NCBI GenBank assembly: GCA_963727045.1
Contig: CAVSES010000001.1
Coordinates: 1,798,001-1,862,000 of the forward strand
Length of the DNA stretch: 64,000 nucleotides
Origin: Bog-1198 sp963727045
Lineage (GTDB): Bacteria > Pseudomonadota > Gammaproteobacteria > Steroidobacterales > Steroidobacteraceae
Direction: 5' to 3'
The notes under the pieces were generated by a model. It saw only the letters and a program-made list of their open reading frames with translations, was not told where the DNA came from and ran no database searches. This document shows positions 8,752 through 18,014 of the stretch, in pieces. Position 1 is the first letter of the stretch. Each line of letters begins with the position of its first letter. Both the position numbers and the translations under genes were made by a program.

Positions 8752-9414
8752 ATGGAAATGCGAAATGCGATTTCGTTGATGGCGACGCTGCTCGTTTTGA
8801 CTGGCTGTTCAGGCGGCACTTCGAGTTCCTCGACAGCCATGAATCCCAATCCTCTGGCTGCCACCGCCTCCAACGACGCGCCAACGATCTCAGGTCAGCC
8901 CATCACCGCACTGAATGCCAATACAGATTATGTGTTCTTGCCGACAGCCTCGGACGCGAGCGGCGCGGCCCTGACATTCACCATTCAAAACAAGCCGTTG
9001 TGGGCCACCTTCAACACAACGACCGGTGAGCTCGCGGGTACTCCGAACAGCTCCGAGATCGGCACCTACCAAGGCATCGTCATCGGCGTCAGCGACGGTA
9101 TTGCGATGAGCGAGCTGCCGGCCTTCAGCATCGACGTAACGCAATTTTCAACCGGATCGGTGACACTTTCCTGGCTTCCGCCCACCACGAATACCAACGG
9201 AACACCGCTCACCAATCTCGCCGGTTACAGGGTCTACTACGGGACCAGCCCAGCCTCCCTGAATCAATCATCGCAGATCACCAACGCCGGCATTTCAACC
9301 TTCGTCATCGACAACCTTTCACCGGCGACGTGGTATTTCTCCTTGGTGTCCTACAACAGCGAAAATGTCGAGAGCCCACTGTCACGGATCGTGAGCAAGA
9401 TGATTACCTCCTGA
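8752..9414 (+). CDS. Lipoprotein with Ig-like (He_PIG-type) and fibronectin-III-like domains
   Basis: A 220-residue predicted lipoprotein. The N-terminus MEMRNAISLMATLLVLTGC ends in a lipobox (LTGC), so it should be lipidated and anchored in the outer membrane or at the cell surface. After a Ser/Thr-rich linker comes an Ig-like putative domain (PTISGQPITALNAN to ATFNTTTGELAGTP) of the kind common in adhesins, then a fibronectin-III-like domain containing SVTLSWLPPTTN and YNSENVESPLS. The start follows a CGGGGG sequence; the ATG two codons later at 8758 is also possible. It stands alone behind a c-di-GMP-I riboswitch. An adhesive or matrix-binding role is inferred from domains and regulation. 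Confidence 0.85.
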   Translation: MEMRNAISLMATLLVLTGCSGGTSSSSTAMNPNPLAATASNDAPTISGQPITALNANTDYVFLPTASDASGAALTFTIQNKPLWATFNTTTGELAGTPNSSEIGTYQGIVIGVSDGIAMSELPAFSIDVTQFSTGSVTLSWLPPTTNTNGTPLTNLAGYRVYYGTSPASLNQSSQITNAGISTFVIDNLSPATWYFSLVSYNSENVESPLSRIVSKMITS

Positions 9415-9637
9415 GATCCCCCGGATTTCCGGGCATTCGCGACTTCTTGCAGGCATCCGCCTCGGGGGTGTGATGCAGTTTGCGATTTAGCATTTATAAT
9501 GCCAAGAACGGCGTGTTCCGTGGGCTGGTCTGGCAATTTGTCGCTTCGTCACCTGCCTGCCTGTGTACACTGCCGGGACGACATTGTATGGCCCAATCTA
9601 ATATACAACCCTGCTTTGCAGCGATTGGTTCCACCGC

Positions 9638-11137
9638 ATGAAGACACAGAATCTCGCTGCGCTCGAGAGGCCAGGCGAATTCGACGTGTGTATCATCGGC
9701 TCCGGACCTGCCGGAACATTGCTCGGCACGACGCTGGCCGGCCGCGGCATCCGCACCCTGATCCTCGAGTCCGGGAGTGGACTTGCCAGTTGGCTCACGA
9801 ACCGACGCCTGAAATCGCTGGCCGAATATCAGTACACGGGCGATACCAACTATCCGCTAAACCGCACCACCTCGAGAATTCTCGGCGGCAACTCGAATTT
9901 TTGGACGGGACGCTGCGAAAGACTGCATCCGTCTGACTTCCAGCCCCACCCCTACACGCCCCCTGAGAATCCCTGGCCGATCGATTACGCCGACCTGGAT
10001 CCGTATTACGATACGGCCGAGAAATTGCTGCGCGTCAGAGGTGGGCAACGCACTCAATTCTCTCCGCCGCGGCGCCACCCGCTTCCGCTGCCCGGTTCCC
10101 CGGACATCAGCTTCCTGAAAACCCTGTGTGCGAGATTCGGCGTCGAAGTCGAAGACTCGGCCACGGCAACGCCCACCAAGACAATTCGCTTGTTCAACGT
10201 GCAAAAGGAAATTCTCCCCGCCTTCCTGCGCAGCGGCGTTGGCACAGTCGTCACCGGCGCCACCGTCATGCGCCTCACTGCGGATCCGGACCGGCGGATC
10301 TCGGCAGCGGAGGTCGCGACGCTCGATGGCTGGAAGGGTACGGCGCGAGCGCGCATTTTCGTGGTTTGTTGCGGCGGGTTCGAGTCGCCGAGACTCTTGC
10401 TGCTGTCGGGCTCAGAAGTCTTTCCAAACGGCATAGGCAATGCCTATGACATGGTGGGACGGGGCTTTAACGAGCATCCCAACGTCGGCTTCTACGCCCG
10501 TATTCCCCATAGTTGGCAAACCTTGATGCCGACCAACAAGATCGCGCGCACTCATCAGTTCTACCAAACCTATCGGAATGAAGGCCTCGGTGCCCTGATA
10601 CCTGCATTTCGCCAGGCATGGTTGTTGCCGAACCATATCCTGCCGTTCCGGCTTGCCAATGTTCCGCGCAACATGCTGTCGGCGCTGGGACGCGTTTCGT
10701 ACGCGGCCCTCTACATGGGGGCCGGGGCCGAAATGAAGATTTCATTGGCCAATCGAATAACCCTTTCAAAGTCCCGCAACGACCTGTTCGGCCGGCCGAT
10801 CGCCCATCTAATGTTCAATTTCGCCGACGAAGACCTGGCGCTGCTGGATCGTGCGCGAGTTCTGATTCGCGGTTGGCTCGCGCAAATCGGCGCGGCTGGC
10901 ATTCGGGAGGCCGAGGTAGCCTGGTCTCGCCACCACCAGGGCGCCTGCCGAATGGGCGCGAGCCCTCGCAGCAGCGTGGTCGACCGGGACTTGCGTGTAC
11001 ATGAATCTCCGAACCTCTATGTATGCGGTTCGGAGGTGTTCGCGACCGGGGGGGCCATGCAGCCGTCCCTCAGCATCGCGGCCTTGTCATTGCGTCTGGC
11101 CGATCACCTGACCGAACGACTGAAAGCGAGCGCGTGA
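9638..11137 (+). CDS. GMC-family FAD-dependent oxidoreductase
   Basis: A 499-residue glucose-methanol-choline family oxidoreductase. The N-terminal FAD motif is CIIGSGPAGTLLG, followed by LESGSG. The segment ILGGNSNFWTGR corresponds to the family's FAD-contact loop. The C-terminal domain carries SRHHQGACRMG with the expected active-site histidine, and then LYVCGSEVFATGGAMQPSLS. Members oxidise alcohols or sugars. In exopolysaccharide clusters their substrate is usually unknown, and oxidation of a sugar or a lipid carrier intermediate is possible. It sits alone, with about 220 bases upstream and 7 bases between its stop and that of the convergent PaaK-like gene. Confidence 0.87.
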   Translation: MKTQNLAALERPGEFDVCIIGSGPAGTLLGTTLAGRGIRTLILESGSGLASWLTNRRLKSLAEYQYTGDTNYPLNRTTSRILGGNSNFWTGRCERLHPSDFQPHPYTPPENPWPIDYADLDPYYDTAEKLLRVRGGQRTQFSPPRRHPLPLPGSPDISFLKTLCARFGVEVEDSATATPTKTIRLFNVQKEILPAFLRSGVGTVVTGATVMRLTADPDRRISAAEVATLDGWKGTARARIFVVCCGGFESPRLLLLSGSEVFPNGIGNAYDMVGRGFNEHPNVGFYARIPHSWQTLMPTNKIARTHQFYQTYRNEGLGALIPAFRQAWLLPNHILPFRLANVPRNMLSALGRVSYAALYMGAGAEMKISLANRITLSKSRNDLFGRPIAHLMFNFADEDLALLDRARVLIRGWLAQIGAAGIREAEVAWSRHHQGACRMGASPRSSVVDRDLRVHESPNLYVCGSEVFATGGAMQPSLSIAALSLRLADHLTERLKASA

Positions 11138-11144
11138 TGGGCGG

Positions 11145-12590
11145 TTAATTCGGCGCCGGTACCGGAGCGCCGGCATTCCTGTGACTAATGGCGTATGGAT
11201 ACTTGCCCGAAGCAGTGGTCGGAATATCGGCCACGGCATGGAATCGCACCTCGCAATCCTTACCCATCACCACCTGAATCTTTTCCCTGAGAAATTGCAA
11301 ATCGCTCGAATGATCGTTCAGAGATGCCGGCGTCTCCGGTACGACGTTGACGGTGATTGAGGCATCCGCTTCTTGGATGACCTGAAATTTCCGTACGTAG
11401 CTCAATTCAGCCATATAGGTAAGCACGATCACGACAAATCCGCCATCCACGTGTTCACCCTTGCTGTTCGTCATCGCGTCCAATATCCGCCCGGACAATC
11501 TATCGAGCAACGGGAATGCCCGCCCGCAGGAGCAGGGGCGATTCGTCAGCCGGCCCTGGTCCCCTATGCGATAGCGGATCAGGGGCATCGCCCAATTCAT
11601 CAGTGGCGTGATCGCAAGTTCACCTTCCTTTTCCATCACCGGACGCTCGTCAGCGTCGATGACCTCCACCACATGCGACTGGGCGGCCAGATGGTGCCCT
11701 TCACCGCTGCCGCACTCGCAAGCCGCGGCGCCCACTTCGCGTGAGCCATACGCACTGATCACAGGGGCGCGAAACGCCCTCTCGACCTCCTCAGCCATGA
11801 ACGGGTAGACGGTGGCTCCCCCCAGGACGACGCTGGCAGGCGCATGCACGTTGAGACCACGTTGGTTGATGTACTTCGCCAGCGCGTAAACTCCGTCGCG
11901 GTAGCACCAGAGCATCCTGGGTTTCCAATCGTTGATGTTCGCGACGATCCGGTCCATGCTTTTTTCCGGCAGGTGAAGACATTGTTCGAATCGTCGGTTG
12001 TAAACCCAATTTTGCAGCTTGGCCTTCAGGCCGATGGTGCCGTCGAATAGGTCGCGCTCGCTGCCCCAGATCTTCATTTCGCGATCGCCGATCTTCTTTC
12101 CGGCCATCGAAAAATGATACGTGCGCGTCGCAATGGTGGTATCCCAATACACATTGTCCTGCCAAAAATGCACCGGTTCTCCCGAGGTGCCGCCCGACCG
12201 GTTGGCAAACGCGCGGCGGCCTGCGGGCAGCGATTTGGCGCGAAGTCGGGCGCCCTGCTCGCGAATTATCTTTTTGGTGAGAAACGGGATCTCTGCAAAT
12301 CGGTCCAAATTCACCCGCCCGTTACGTACCGCGCCGCAGTGCTCCAATACGTCGCGGTAGTACTCAGTTTCCGTCCACGCGTGAAGCAACAGGGCTTCGA
12401 GCCGGCGCTTCTGAACGCCATCGATCTTCCCCGGCGATCGTTCGATCGCATTGATCAGATCGAGTTCGGGCAACACGTGAGGATGCAGAGAGCGGAAAGC
12501 GGCATGTATGAGCGGACGCCGCCAATTCGACCCCGCCTGCGGTGCATGGGGGGGCCTGTACAATAAAATGCGGCTGGCGGTCGTGGACAT
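11145..12590 (-). CDS. PaaK/CapK-like adenylate-forming enzyme (second copy)
   Basis: A 481-residue paralogue of the protein at 1571-3019, with shared blocks throughout (NRSGGTSGEP, DNVYWDTTIATRTYHFS, AYGSREVGAAAC, RYRIGDQGRLT, CSCGRAFPLLD). It should activate a carboxylic substrate as an adenylate, with the acceptor unknown. The first residues differ from the other copy, and so does the region around residue 390 (VDGGFVVIVLTYMAELSYVRK in part), where substrate or partner contacts may diverge. It is the last gene of the minus-strand run that starts near 26.1 kb, about 100 bases after asnB. Confidence 0.82.
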   Translation of the reverse strand: MSTTASRILLYRPPHAPQAGSNWRRPLIHAAFRSLHPHVLPELDLINAIERSPGKIDGVQKRRLEALLLHAWTETEYYRDVLEHCGAVRNGRVNLDRFAEIPFLTKKIIREQGARLRAKSLPAGRRAFANRSGGTSGEPVHFWQDNVYWDTTIATRTYHFSMAGKKIGDREMKIWGSERDLFDGTIGLKAKLQNWVYNRRFEQCLHLPEKSMDRIVANINDWKPRMLWCYRDGVYALAKYINQRGLNVHAPASVVLGGATVYPFMAEEVERAFRAPVISAYGSREVGAAACECGSGEGHHLAAQSHVVEVIDADERPVMEKEGELAITPLMNWAMPLIRYRIGDQGRLTNRPCSCGRAFPLLDRLSGRILDAMTNSKGEHVDGGFVVIVLTYMAELSYVRKFQVIQEADASITVNVVPETPASLNDHSSDLQFLREKIQVVMGKDCEVRFHAVADIPTTASGKYPYAISHRNAGAPVPAPN

Positions 12591-12690
12591 GCTTCTCTCG
12601 TCGAGGGGCGAGGCAGCATCATTTCACCTTTCGCGGCAAACACTCGTGAGCAGTGTCACGTAAATGCGTCGACCGGGTCACATTTCGCGG

Positions 12691-14610
12691 CTAGCCGCTC
12701 AGATCCGCCTGTAATTGGTGTCGGGAGACACCCTTGATGTGCATGCGATACCAGACTTCCGCGTTCAGAAGCAGCCACAGCCGGTTCCCATGGTCGACCT
12801 GCCCGGAGAGATGTTCACTCACGAGGGTGTTCATCGGTGCCGCCCGCAAGATGCCATCCTCAACCAACTGCGAACGAGGCAGCACGCCCGAATACAAGCG
12901 CCGATACTCATGCTGCAAGAGATACGGCATTGCCGATGCAAAACCTTGCTTGGGGCGGTCCAGCAGCGACTGCGGCAAATACCTCGCCGCCAGGCGCCGC
13001 TGCAGAAAGCGCAGCGACTTGCCGCGCACCTTCATATCGTCGGGCAGCCGCGCTGCGAATTCCGCCAAACGATGATCCATGAACGGACTGCGCGCCTCGA
13101 GGCCAAAGGCCATGGTCATTCGATCCGTGATCATGACGGGATGATCCGCCAGGCGAACCTCCGAATCTGCGTAAAGCATGCGGTCAAGATCGGTCCCGGC
13201 GATTCTTTCGAAGGGTTCCTTGATACACGCTTCGGCATCAAAGTCACCCAATGCTTCGCGCGCGCTCTCCGTCAACAAGCCGCGCCGCGATTGTGCGTCA
13301 AAATAGAAATAGGAAAGACTGCCGGAATAACGCGCACCACCCGCAAGAAACGACATTTGGTGCAGCCATCGCAGTTGATGCCCACGGCTCTTGTACCAAC
13401 CGCCGGTCGGCACCCATTTGAGCAGTGGCCCGATCAGGTTGCGACGCAAAAACGCCGGCACCTTTGCGTAGCGGCCCGCGTATCCATAACCGTAATAACG
13501 ATCGTAGCCGCCGAAGAGTTCATCTCCGCCGTCGCCGCCGATGACGACCTTGACCGTTTTGCGTGTAAATTCCGCCAGCTCATAGGTGCACAGAGCCAGC
13601 GGGTCCGACGGCTCATCCAGGAAGTAGACGAGATTCGGCAGCGACTCCGCCAGGTTCGGCACCAGCGTTCCCTGGTGGTGATCCGTGGCGTATTGCTCTG
13701 CAACCTGGCGCGCATAAGGAGCTTCGTCATACCGTGCGAGCGGGACGCTGAGCGTAAAAGTGGGAAAGCCGCTCGATACGCAATGCCGGGCCAACATGGC
13801 AACGATGAGACTGGAGTCCAGTCCGCCGCTGAGAAAAGCCCCCACCGGTACGTCGCTCGCCAGGTGCAGACGCAAGGCGGTGAGCATTTCCGCTTCGAGC
13901 TGATCGGTCAACTGATCTTCGGACCCTTGCATCTTCGGTGCGTATTGCAGATCCCAGTAGCGCCAGATGCGCGGCCGTTCGCCGGGAGTGACCAACAGAG
14001 CGTGGCCAGGCGGCAATTTCTGCACACCCTTGAACATGCTCCGCGGCGAGGCGATGATGCGCAGTGCTAGATACTGATCAAGCGCCTCCAGGTTTATCTG
14101 TCGCAGCGCCGGATCCCACCCCAGCAACCCTTTGATTTCCGACGCAAACGCGAAATATCCGTCCTTCTCCGCGTAGTAGAAGGGCTTCTGTCCGAGATGG
14201 TCGCGCGCGCACAGCAACTGCTTGCGCTCCGCGTCCCACAGCGCAAAGGAAAACATGCCACGCAGATGTTTCAGGCAATCCGCGCCGTACTCCCGATACA
14301 GGTGAATGATGACTTCGCAGTCGCTTTGAGTCAGGAATTGATGGCCGCGACCCTCGAGATCCTTGCGAATCTCGCGGTAGTTGTAGATTTCACCGTTTGC
14401 GACCAGCCACAGAGTTTTTCGAGCGTCGTGCAGAGGTTGATGCCCCGTCCCCAGATCGATGATGGACAGCCGTCGATGGCCGAGGGCCGTCAGCGCGTCG
14501 GCGTAGCGCCCTTCATCATCCGGGCCCCGGTGTGAGAGCGCGCGCAGCATGCGGTCCAGTGCTTCGGGCTCGCTCTGAATGAGTCCGGTAATCCCGGCAA
14601 TCCCGCACAT
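12691..14610 (-). CDS. asnB: Asparagine synthase, glutamine-hydrolysing (AsnB family)
   Basis: A 639-residue class-II glutamine amidotransferase fused to an asparagine-synthase domain. The sequence starts MCGIAGITG, placing the nucleophilic Cys at position 2. The pyrophosphatase-type ATP motif is FLSGGLDSSLIVAML. Both halves are complete and the length is typical of the long AsnB forms found in capsule and exopolysaccharide loci, where they may amidate a uronic acid or similar carboxyl group and not free aspartate. With a UDP-glucuronate epimerase in the same locus, amidation of a uronic acid is plausible but unproven. It lies 17 bases after the epimerase gene upstream and in the same operon. 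Confidence 0.9.
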   Translation of the reverse strand: MCGIAGITGLIQSEPEALDRMLRALSHRGPDDEGRYADALTALGHRRLSIIDLGTGHQPLHDARKTLWLVANGEIYNYREIRKDLEGRGHQFLTQSDCEVIIHLYREYGADCLKHLRGMFSFALWDAERKQLLCARDHLGQKPFYYAEKDGYFAFASEIKGLLGWDPALRQINLEALDQYLALRIIASPRSMFKGVQKLPPGHALLVTPGERPRIWRYWDLQYAPKMQGSEDQLTDQLEAEMLTALRLHLASDVPVGAFLSGGLDSSLIVAMLARHCVSSGFPTFTLSVPLARYDEAPYARQVAEQYATDHHQGTLVPNLAESLPNLVYFLDEPSDPLALCTYELAEFTRKTVKVVIGGDGGDELFGGYDRYYGYGYAGRYAKVPAFLRRNLIGPLLKWVPTGGWYKSRGHQLRWLHQMSFLAGGARYSGSLSYFYFDAQSRRGLLTESAREALGDFDAEACIKEPFERIAGTDLDRMLYADSEVRLADHPVMITDRMTMAFGLEARSPFMDHRLAEFAARLPDDMKVRGKSLRFLQRRLAARYLPQSLLDRPKQGFASAMPYLLQHEYRRLYSGVLPRSQLVEDGILRAAPMNTLVSEHLSGQVDHGNRLWLLLNAEVWYRMHIKGVSRHQLQADLSG

Positions 14611-14627
14611 GGCCTATGAGCCCCTTG

Positions 14628-15617
14628 TCACAGATAGCCCTGTTTGCGGTACCAGTCGGCCGTCGCGGCAGCGCCCTCCGCGAAGCTCACTCGCGGCACA
14701 AAGCCAAGAACTTCCCGATACTTGGCAGTGGAAAACATGAATGACTTCGTAAAGAAGTCCAGCCGCCGTTGCGTCAGCGGCGGTTGAATACCGAGTGGCC
14801 GTAACGTGCCCTCCAGCACGGCGGCGGCTGCGCGAAAGGGCCACACCGGGATGCGCACGCGCGGCGGTCGCCGCCCCAGTGCGACCGCAATTTGCGCGAC
14901 CATTGCGTTCGTGGTCATTACCTCGGAGCCGGCAAATACGAATGTCTGGCCGACTGCACCGGGATGTTCGGCCGCCCGCAACAGACAGGCCGCCAAATCA
15001 TCCACATAGATGACCTGGCGAACATTCTCGCCTGATCCAAGCACGACGAAAGCACCGCGGTCGATTGCGCGAAAAAGCTTGAGCAGTCGGAAATCGCCCG
15101 GGCCATACGTTTCGGAGATTCGGCCGATGCAGGTTTCGATCTGCGATGAGTGGGCGCTCACGACTTGCTCGGCTTCGAGCTTGGTAGCCGCGTAAATGTT
15201 CTCCGGGCGCGTGGCACTGAGTTCGGTGAGTTCTTGGTCACTCGCGGCACCGTAGACGCCGATGGTGCTGCCGTAGACGAATCGCCGGGTCCCGGCACCG
15301 ATTGCGGCTTCAAGAAGAAGTCGCGTGCCGCCCACGTTGATGTCCCGAAAGTAGGAGTCGGGGACGTTCCCCTCGTGCTGGGCGGCTGCCAAATGAATGA
15401 CGATTTCACTGGCTTTGCTCAGCGTTGCGGCGAAACCCGGGTCGAGCAGCGAGCCTACGTCGACGCGCACACCGGCCTTCTGCAATCGTTCGAGGCGGGC
15501 AGTCTCAACCGTGGACGCTGCACGTCCCGTCGCCACCACATCGTGGCCGAGTCGGGCGAGAATCTGTGCCAATTGACAACCGATAAATCCTGTGGCGCCG
15601 GTCACGACAATTCGCAT
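14628..15617 (-). CDS. NAD-dependent epimerase/dehydratase
   Basis: A 329-residue extended short-chain dehydrogenase/reductase acting on a nucleotide sugar. The NAD-binding motif GATGFIG is at residues 7-13 and the catalytic YAATK motif is about residue 142. The segment RFVYGSTIGVYG provides the Ser/Thr of the triad. The exact sugar cannot be read from the sequence. It lies 23 bases downstream of wecB and 17 bases before asnB, so it is probably expressed with them and may process a WecB-derived or related sugar nucleotide. Confidence 0.83.
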   Translation of the reverse strand: MRIVVTGATGFIGCQLAQILARLGHDVVATGRAASTVETARLERLQKAGVRVDVGSLLDPGFAATLSKASEIVIHLAAAQHEGNVPDSYFRDINVGGTRLLLEAAIGAGTRRFVYGSTIGVYGAASDQELTELSATRPENIYAATKLEAEQVVSAHSSQIETCIGRISETYGPGDFRLLKLFRAIDRGAFVVLGSGENVRQVIYVDDLAACLLRAAEHPGAVGQTFVFAGSEVMTTNAMVAQIAVALGRRPPRVRIPVWPFRAAAAVLEGTLRPLGIQPPLTQRRLDFFTKSFMFSTAKYREVLGFVPRVSFAEGAAATADWYRKQGYL

Positions 15618-15640
15618 AGATGACAGCCGTTCAAATTGTA

Positions 15641-16798
15641 CTAGGCAGTTTGAGCTACCGCTGCATACGCCGGTGTCTTGCGCGCGCGATCCCAGGCAAA
15701 AATAGCCTCGACGATGCGTTCGGCGGCGTGACCGTCGCCATACGGGTTTTCGGTCCCGACCATCGACTTATAGGCATTTGCATTCGTCAAAAGCTGGTGC
15801 ACCGCCTGATAGATCCGCTCCGGATCCGTGCCAACCACCCGCGCGACGCCCGCCGCGACACCTTCCGGACGCTCGGTTACCTCCCGAATGACGAGCACCG
15901 GCCGCTTGAGCGACGGCGCCTCTTCCTGCACTCCACCGCTGTCGGTCAGTATCAAATGGCTTCGGTCCATCAAATGCAGAAAATCCAGATAGGGCAACGG
16001 ATCGACGAGCACAATCCCCGCTTTGTCGGCAAGCGCATTGAAAACGATTTCCCGAACCGCTGGATTGCGATGGGTCGGGATAACGACGACCAAGTCAGGA
16101 TGCGCCTTGCGGATTCGCAGTATCGCCTCGGTCACGTGCCGCATCGGCTCGCCTATACTCTCGCGCCGGTGCATGGTGACCAGCAGCACTTTCCGATCAC
16201 GCGGCAGCGCGGCAAGCCGCGGATCGGCGAATTGATAGTCCTTCCGCAGGCTGCGCAACAGTGCATCGATGACCGTATTCCCGGCATAAATGATTCGCTC
16301 GGCGGGCACCGCCTCGGCAAGCAGCGCCTCCCTGGCATCATGGGTCGGCGCAAAGTGCAGTGTGCTGACCACCGTCGTTACGCGCCGGTTCATCTCCTCC
16401 GGGAATGGCTGCTGTAGATTTCCCGTGCGTAGTCCTGCCTCCACATGCCCTACCGGTATGCGTTCCAGAAATGCGGCCATCGCAGCGGCGCAGGTCGTCG
16501 TGGTGTCCCCTTGCACAAGCACCATATCGGGCTTGACCGTGCGAAGCACGCGGGGCAGGAGTTCCAGGACACGCGCGGCCACCTCGGCGGGAGACTGAGC
16601 CTGCGTCATGACATTGAGATCGAAATCCGCGGTCAGCTTGAAAGAATCCATGATCTGGTCCAGCATTTCACGATGCTGGGCGGTTACGCAGACCAGCGAC
16701 TCGAAGTCGGATGAACGCCGTTGGAGCTCCAGTACCACGGGAGCCATCTTGATGGCCTCCGGTCTCGTCCCGAACACGCTGAGTATCTTAATCGCCAT
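15641..16798 (-). CDS. wecB: UDP-N-acetylglucosamine 2-epimerase (non-hydrolysing)
   Basis: A 385-residue cytoplasmic enzyme predicted to convert UDP-GlcNAc to UDP-ManNAc. The family signature FGTRPEAIKMAP is at residues 9-20. The segments AQHREMLDQIM, GHVEAGLRTGN and LTDSGGVQEEAPSLKRPVLV are characteristic, including the Glu/His active-site regions. Length is normal. Its start overlaps the stop of the upstream membrane glycosyltransferase by 11 bases, which shows tight coupling. No WecC-like dehydrogenase for ManNAcA is seen in the window, so ManNAc itself, or a derivative made by the neighbouring epimerase, may be used. Confidence 0.93.
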   Translation of the reverse strand: MAIKILSVFGTRPEAIKMAPVVLELQRRSSDFESLVCVTAQHREMLDQIMDSFKLTADFDLNVMTQAQSPAEVAARVLELLPRVLRTVKPDMVLVQGDTTTTCAAAMAAFLERIPVGHVEAGLRTGNLQQPFPEEMNRRVTTVVSTLHFAPTHDAREALLAEAVPAERIIYAGNTVIDALLRSLRKDYQFADPRLAALPRDRKVLLVTMHRRESIGEPMRHVTEAILRIRKAHPDLVVVIPTHRNPAVREIVFNALADKAGIVLVDPLPYLDFLHLMDRSHLILTDSGGVQEEAPSLKRPVLVIREVTERPEGVAAGVARVVGTDPERIYQAVHQLLTNANAYKSMVGTENPYGDGHAAERIVEAIFAWDRARKTPAYAAVAQTA

Positions 16799-18008
16799 CG
16801 GCAGAGTCTACCGTATCCGACGGCCCGGCATACGCGGCGAATGTCACATTCCGGACTTCGTCCAGACTTCTTTTGGTGCTCACTGCCACCAGCACCAGGG
16901 CGGTGCCCATCACGATCGGCAGCACCTTGGGAGGCACCAGCGTGTAGTGAAATAGGAAGGGTTGGTAAGCAAAGAACGAGGCGAACGAAACCATGATCGC
17001 CACCGCATATTGGCGCGGGAAATAGAAAGCGTAGGCAATCGCAGTCACATCCGCGACGAAGAAGAACCGCTCGTGCATCTTCGGCAGGAAGAACGGCGTC
17101 ATCAGCAAGGACAACAAACAGAGTTTGAGAATTAACGGCGGATCCAGCCGCACCCGGCTGCGCAGGACGTACCACACGTAATAACTGCCGATGAAGGCCA
17201 TCAGCACGACGCCCGAGATCGCGATCGGGTCGTAATATCGGTCCGGCAGCCAAAGATACAGATTTGGCGCATTCTTGCTCAGGGCGTGGTACGTCACCGT
17301 CTGTGTCATGTATACCGTCGCCAGATCCAACGCCGGCCGGCCCTCGAGCCAAGCCGGTACCATCGCCAGCGCATAAACGACCGGAACAAGCAGCAAATGC
17401 CAAAACCGGATCAAACGCCGCAGCCAGAATGCGCACAGCGCGGGCGCAAGGAACATGCTCTGAAACTTGATCGAGAGTGCCAGCGCAAACACCATCATCG
17501 CCAACGCGCCACGCTTCTGCATCAGCAGCCATATGCAAGCCAACAACAATCCCGCATAGATGCTGTCCGCCTGACCCCACAGGCCGCTGTTGCAAATCAC
17601 TGTCGGCGCCATCAACACCGCCAAGGCCGCCCACAGGGGCAGCAGGCCGGACTTGTAGCGCGTCCGGACGATCAGGAACACCGACCCCGCACAGACCAAA
17701 TCGAACGCTATCGACGGAATCTTCACGGCCATGACGGCCGGTACACGAGGAAACACAACCGAAGTCAAATAGAGGAGATACAGGTAAGGCGGCGTGTAGT
17801 TCGACACCGGCGTTCCCGCAGCGGCCAAGCCGTGTTCCTGGACCGCTGCATACCAGAGACTCGTGTAATTGGTAAAATCGCTGGTGACGAAATCGCGGAA
17901 CATGTACCTCACGTAGACCGCGAAGATGACAATGAGCGCCGCGGCAGCGTAGTCGCCGGGGCGTATCGTCGCGATATCGAGGGTCCCGCCGGTGTCGGAA
18001 TGCCGCAT
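16788..18008 (-). CDS. Polytopic membrane glycosyltransferase, Gpi18/GT87-like
   Basis: A 406-residue integral membrane protein with roughly ten hydrophobic helices. The early loop SDFTNYTSLWYAAVQ and the motif NSGLWGQADSIYAG near residue 140 resemble polyprenol-phosphate-dependent mannosyltransferases of the Gpi18/GT87 group (GT-C fold). Such enzymes use a polyprenyl-phosphate sugar on the periplasmic side of the membrane. The neighbouring GT2 (19387-20364) and GtrA genes could make and flip that donor. It lies 6 bases from the FG-GAP gene and overlaps wecB. Confidence 0.75.
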   Translation of the reverse strand: MRHSDTGGTLDIATIRPGDYAAAALIVIFAVYVRYMFRDFVTSDFTNYTSLWYAAVQEHGLAAAGTPVSNYTPPYLYLLYLTSVVFPRVPAVMAVKIPSIAFDLVCAGSVFLIVRTRYKSGLLPLWAALAVLMAPTVICNSGLWGQADSIYAGLLLACIWLLMQKRGALAMMVFALALSIKFQSMFLAPALCAFWLRRLIRFWHLLLVPVVYALAMVPAWLEGRPALDLATVYMTQTVTYHALSKNAPNLYLWLPDRYYDPIAISGVVLMAFIGSYYVWYVLRSRVRLDPPLILKLCLLSLLMTPFFLPKMHERFFFVADVTAIAYAFYFPRQYAVAIMVSFASFFAYQPFLFHYTLVPPKVLPIVMGTALVLVAVSTKRSLDEVRNVTFAAYAGPSDTVDSADGD

Positions 18009-18014
18009 TTGCGC

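Noticed and set aside
9495..9500. Perfect TATAAT hexamer ahead of the GMC oxidoreductase gene
   Set aside because: No -35-like hexamer lies at 16-18 bases; the nearest TTGCGA is only about 9 bases away.
12687..12698. Perfect 12-base palindrome GCGGCTAGCCGC at the asnB stop codon
   Set aside because: It has no loop and no T-run, and it overlaps the stop codon; chance is enough to explain it.
12715..14070. Long plus-strand open frame of about 450 codons opposite asnB
   Set aside because: It is antisense to a fully recognisable AsnB protein, has no domain, and its residue composition (rich in Arg, Gln, His) is typical of shadow frames.
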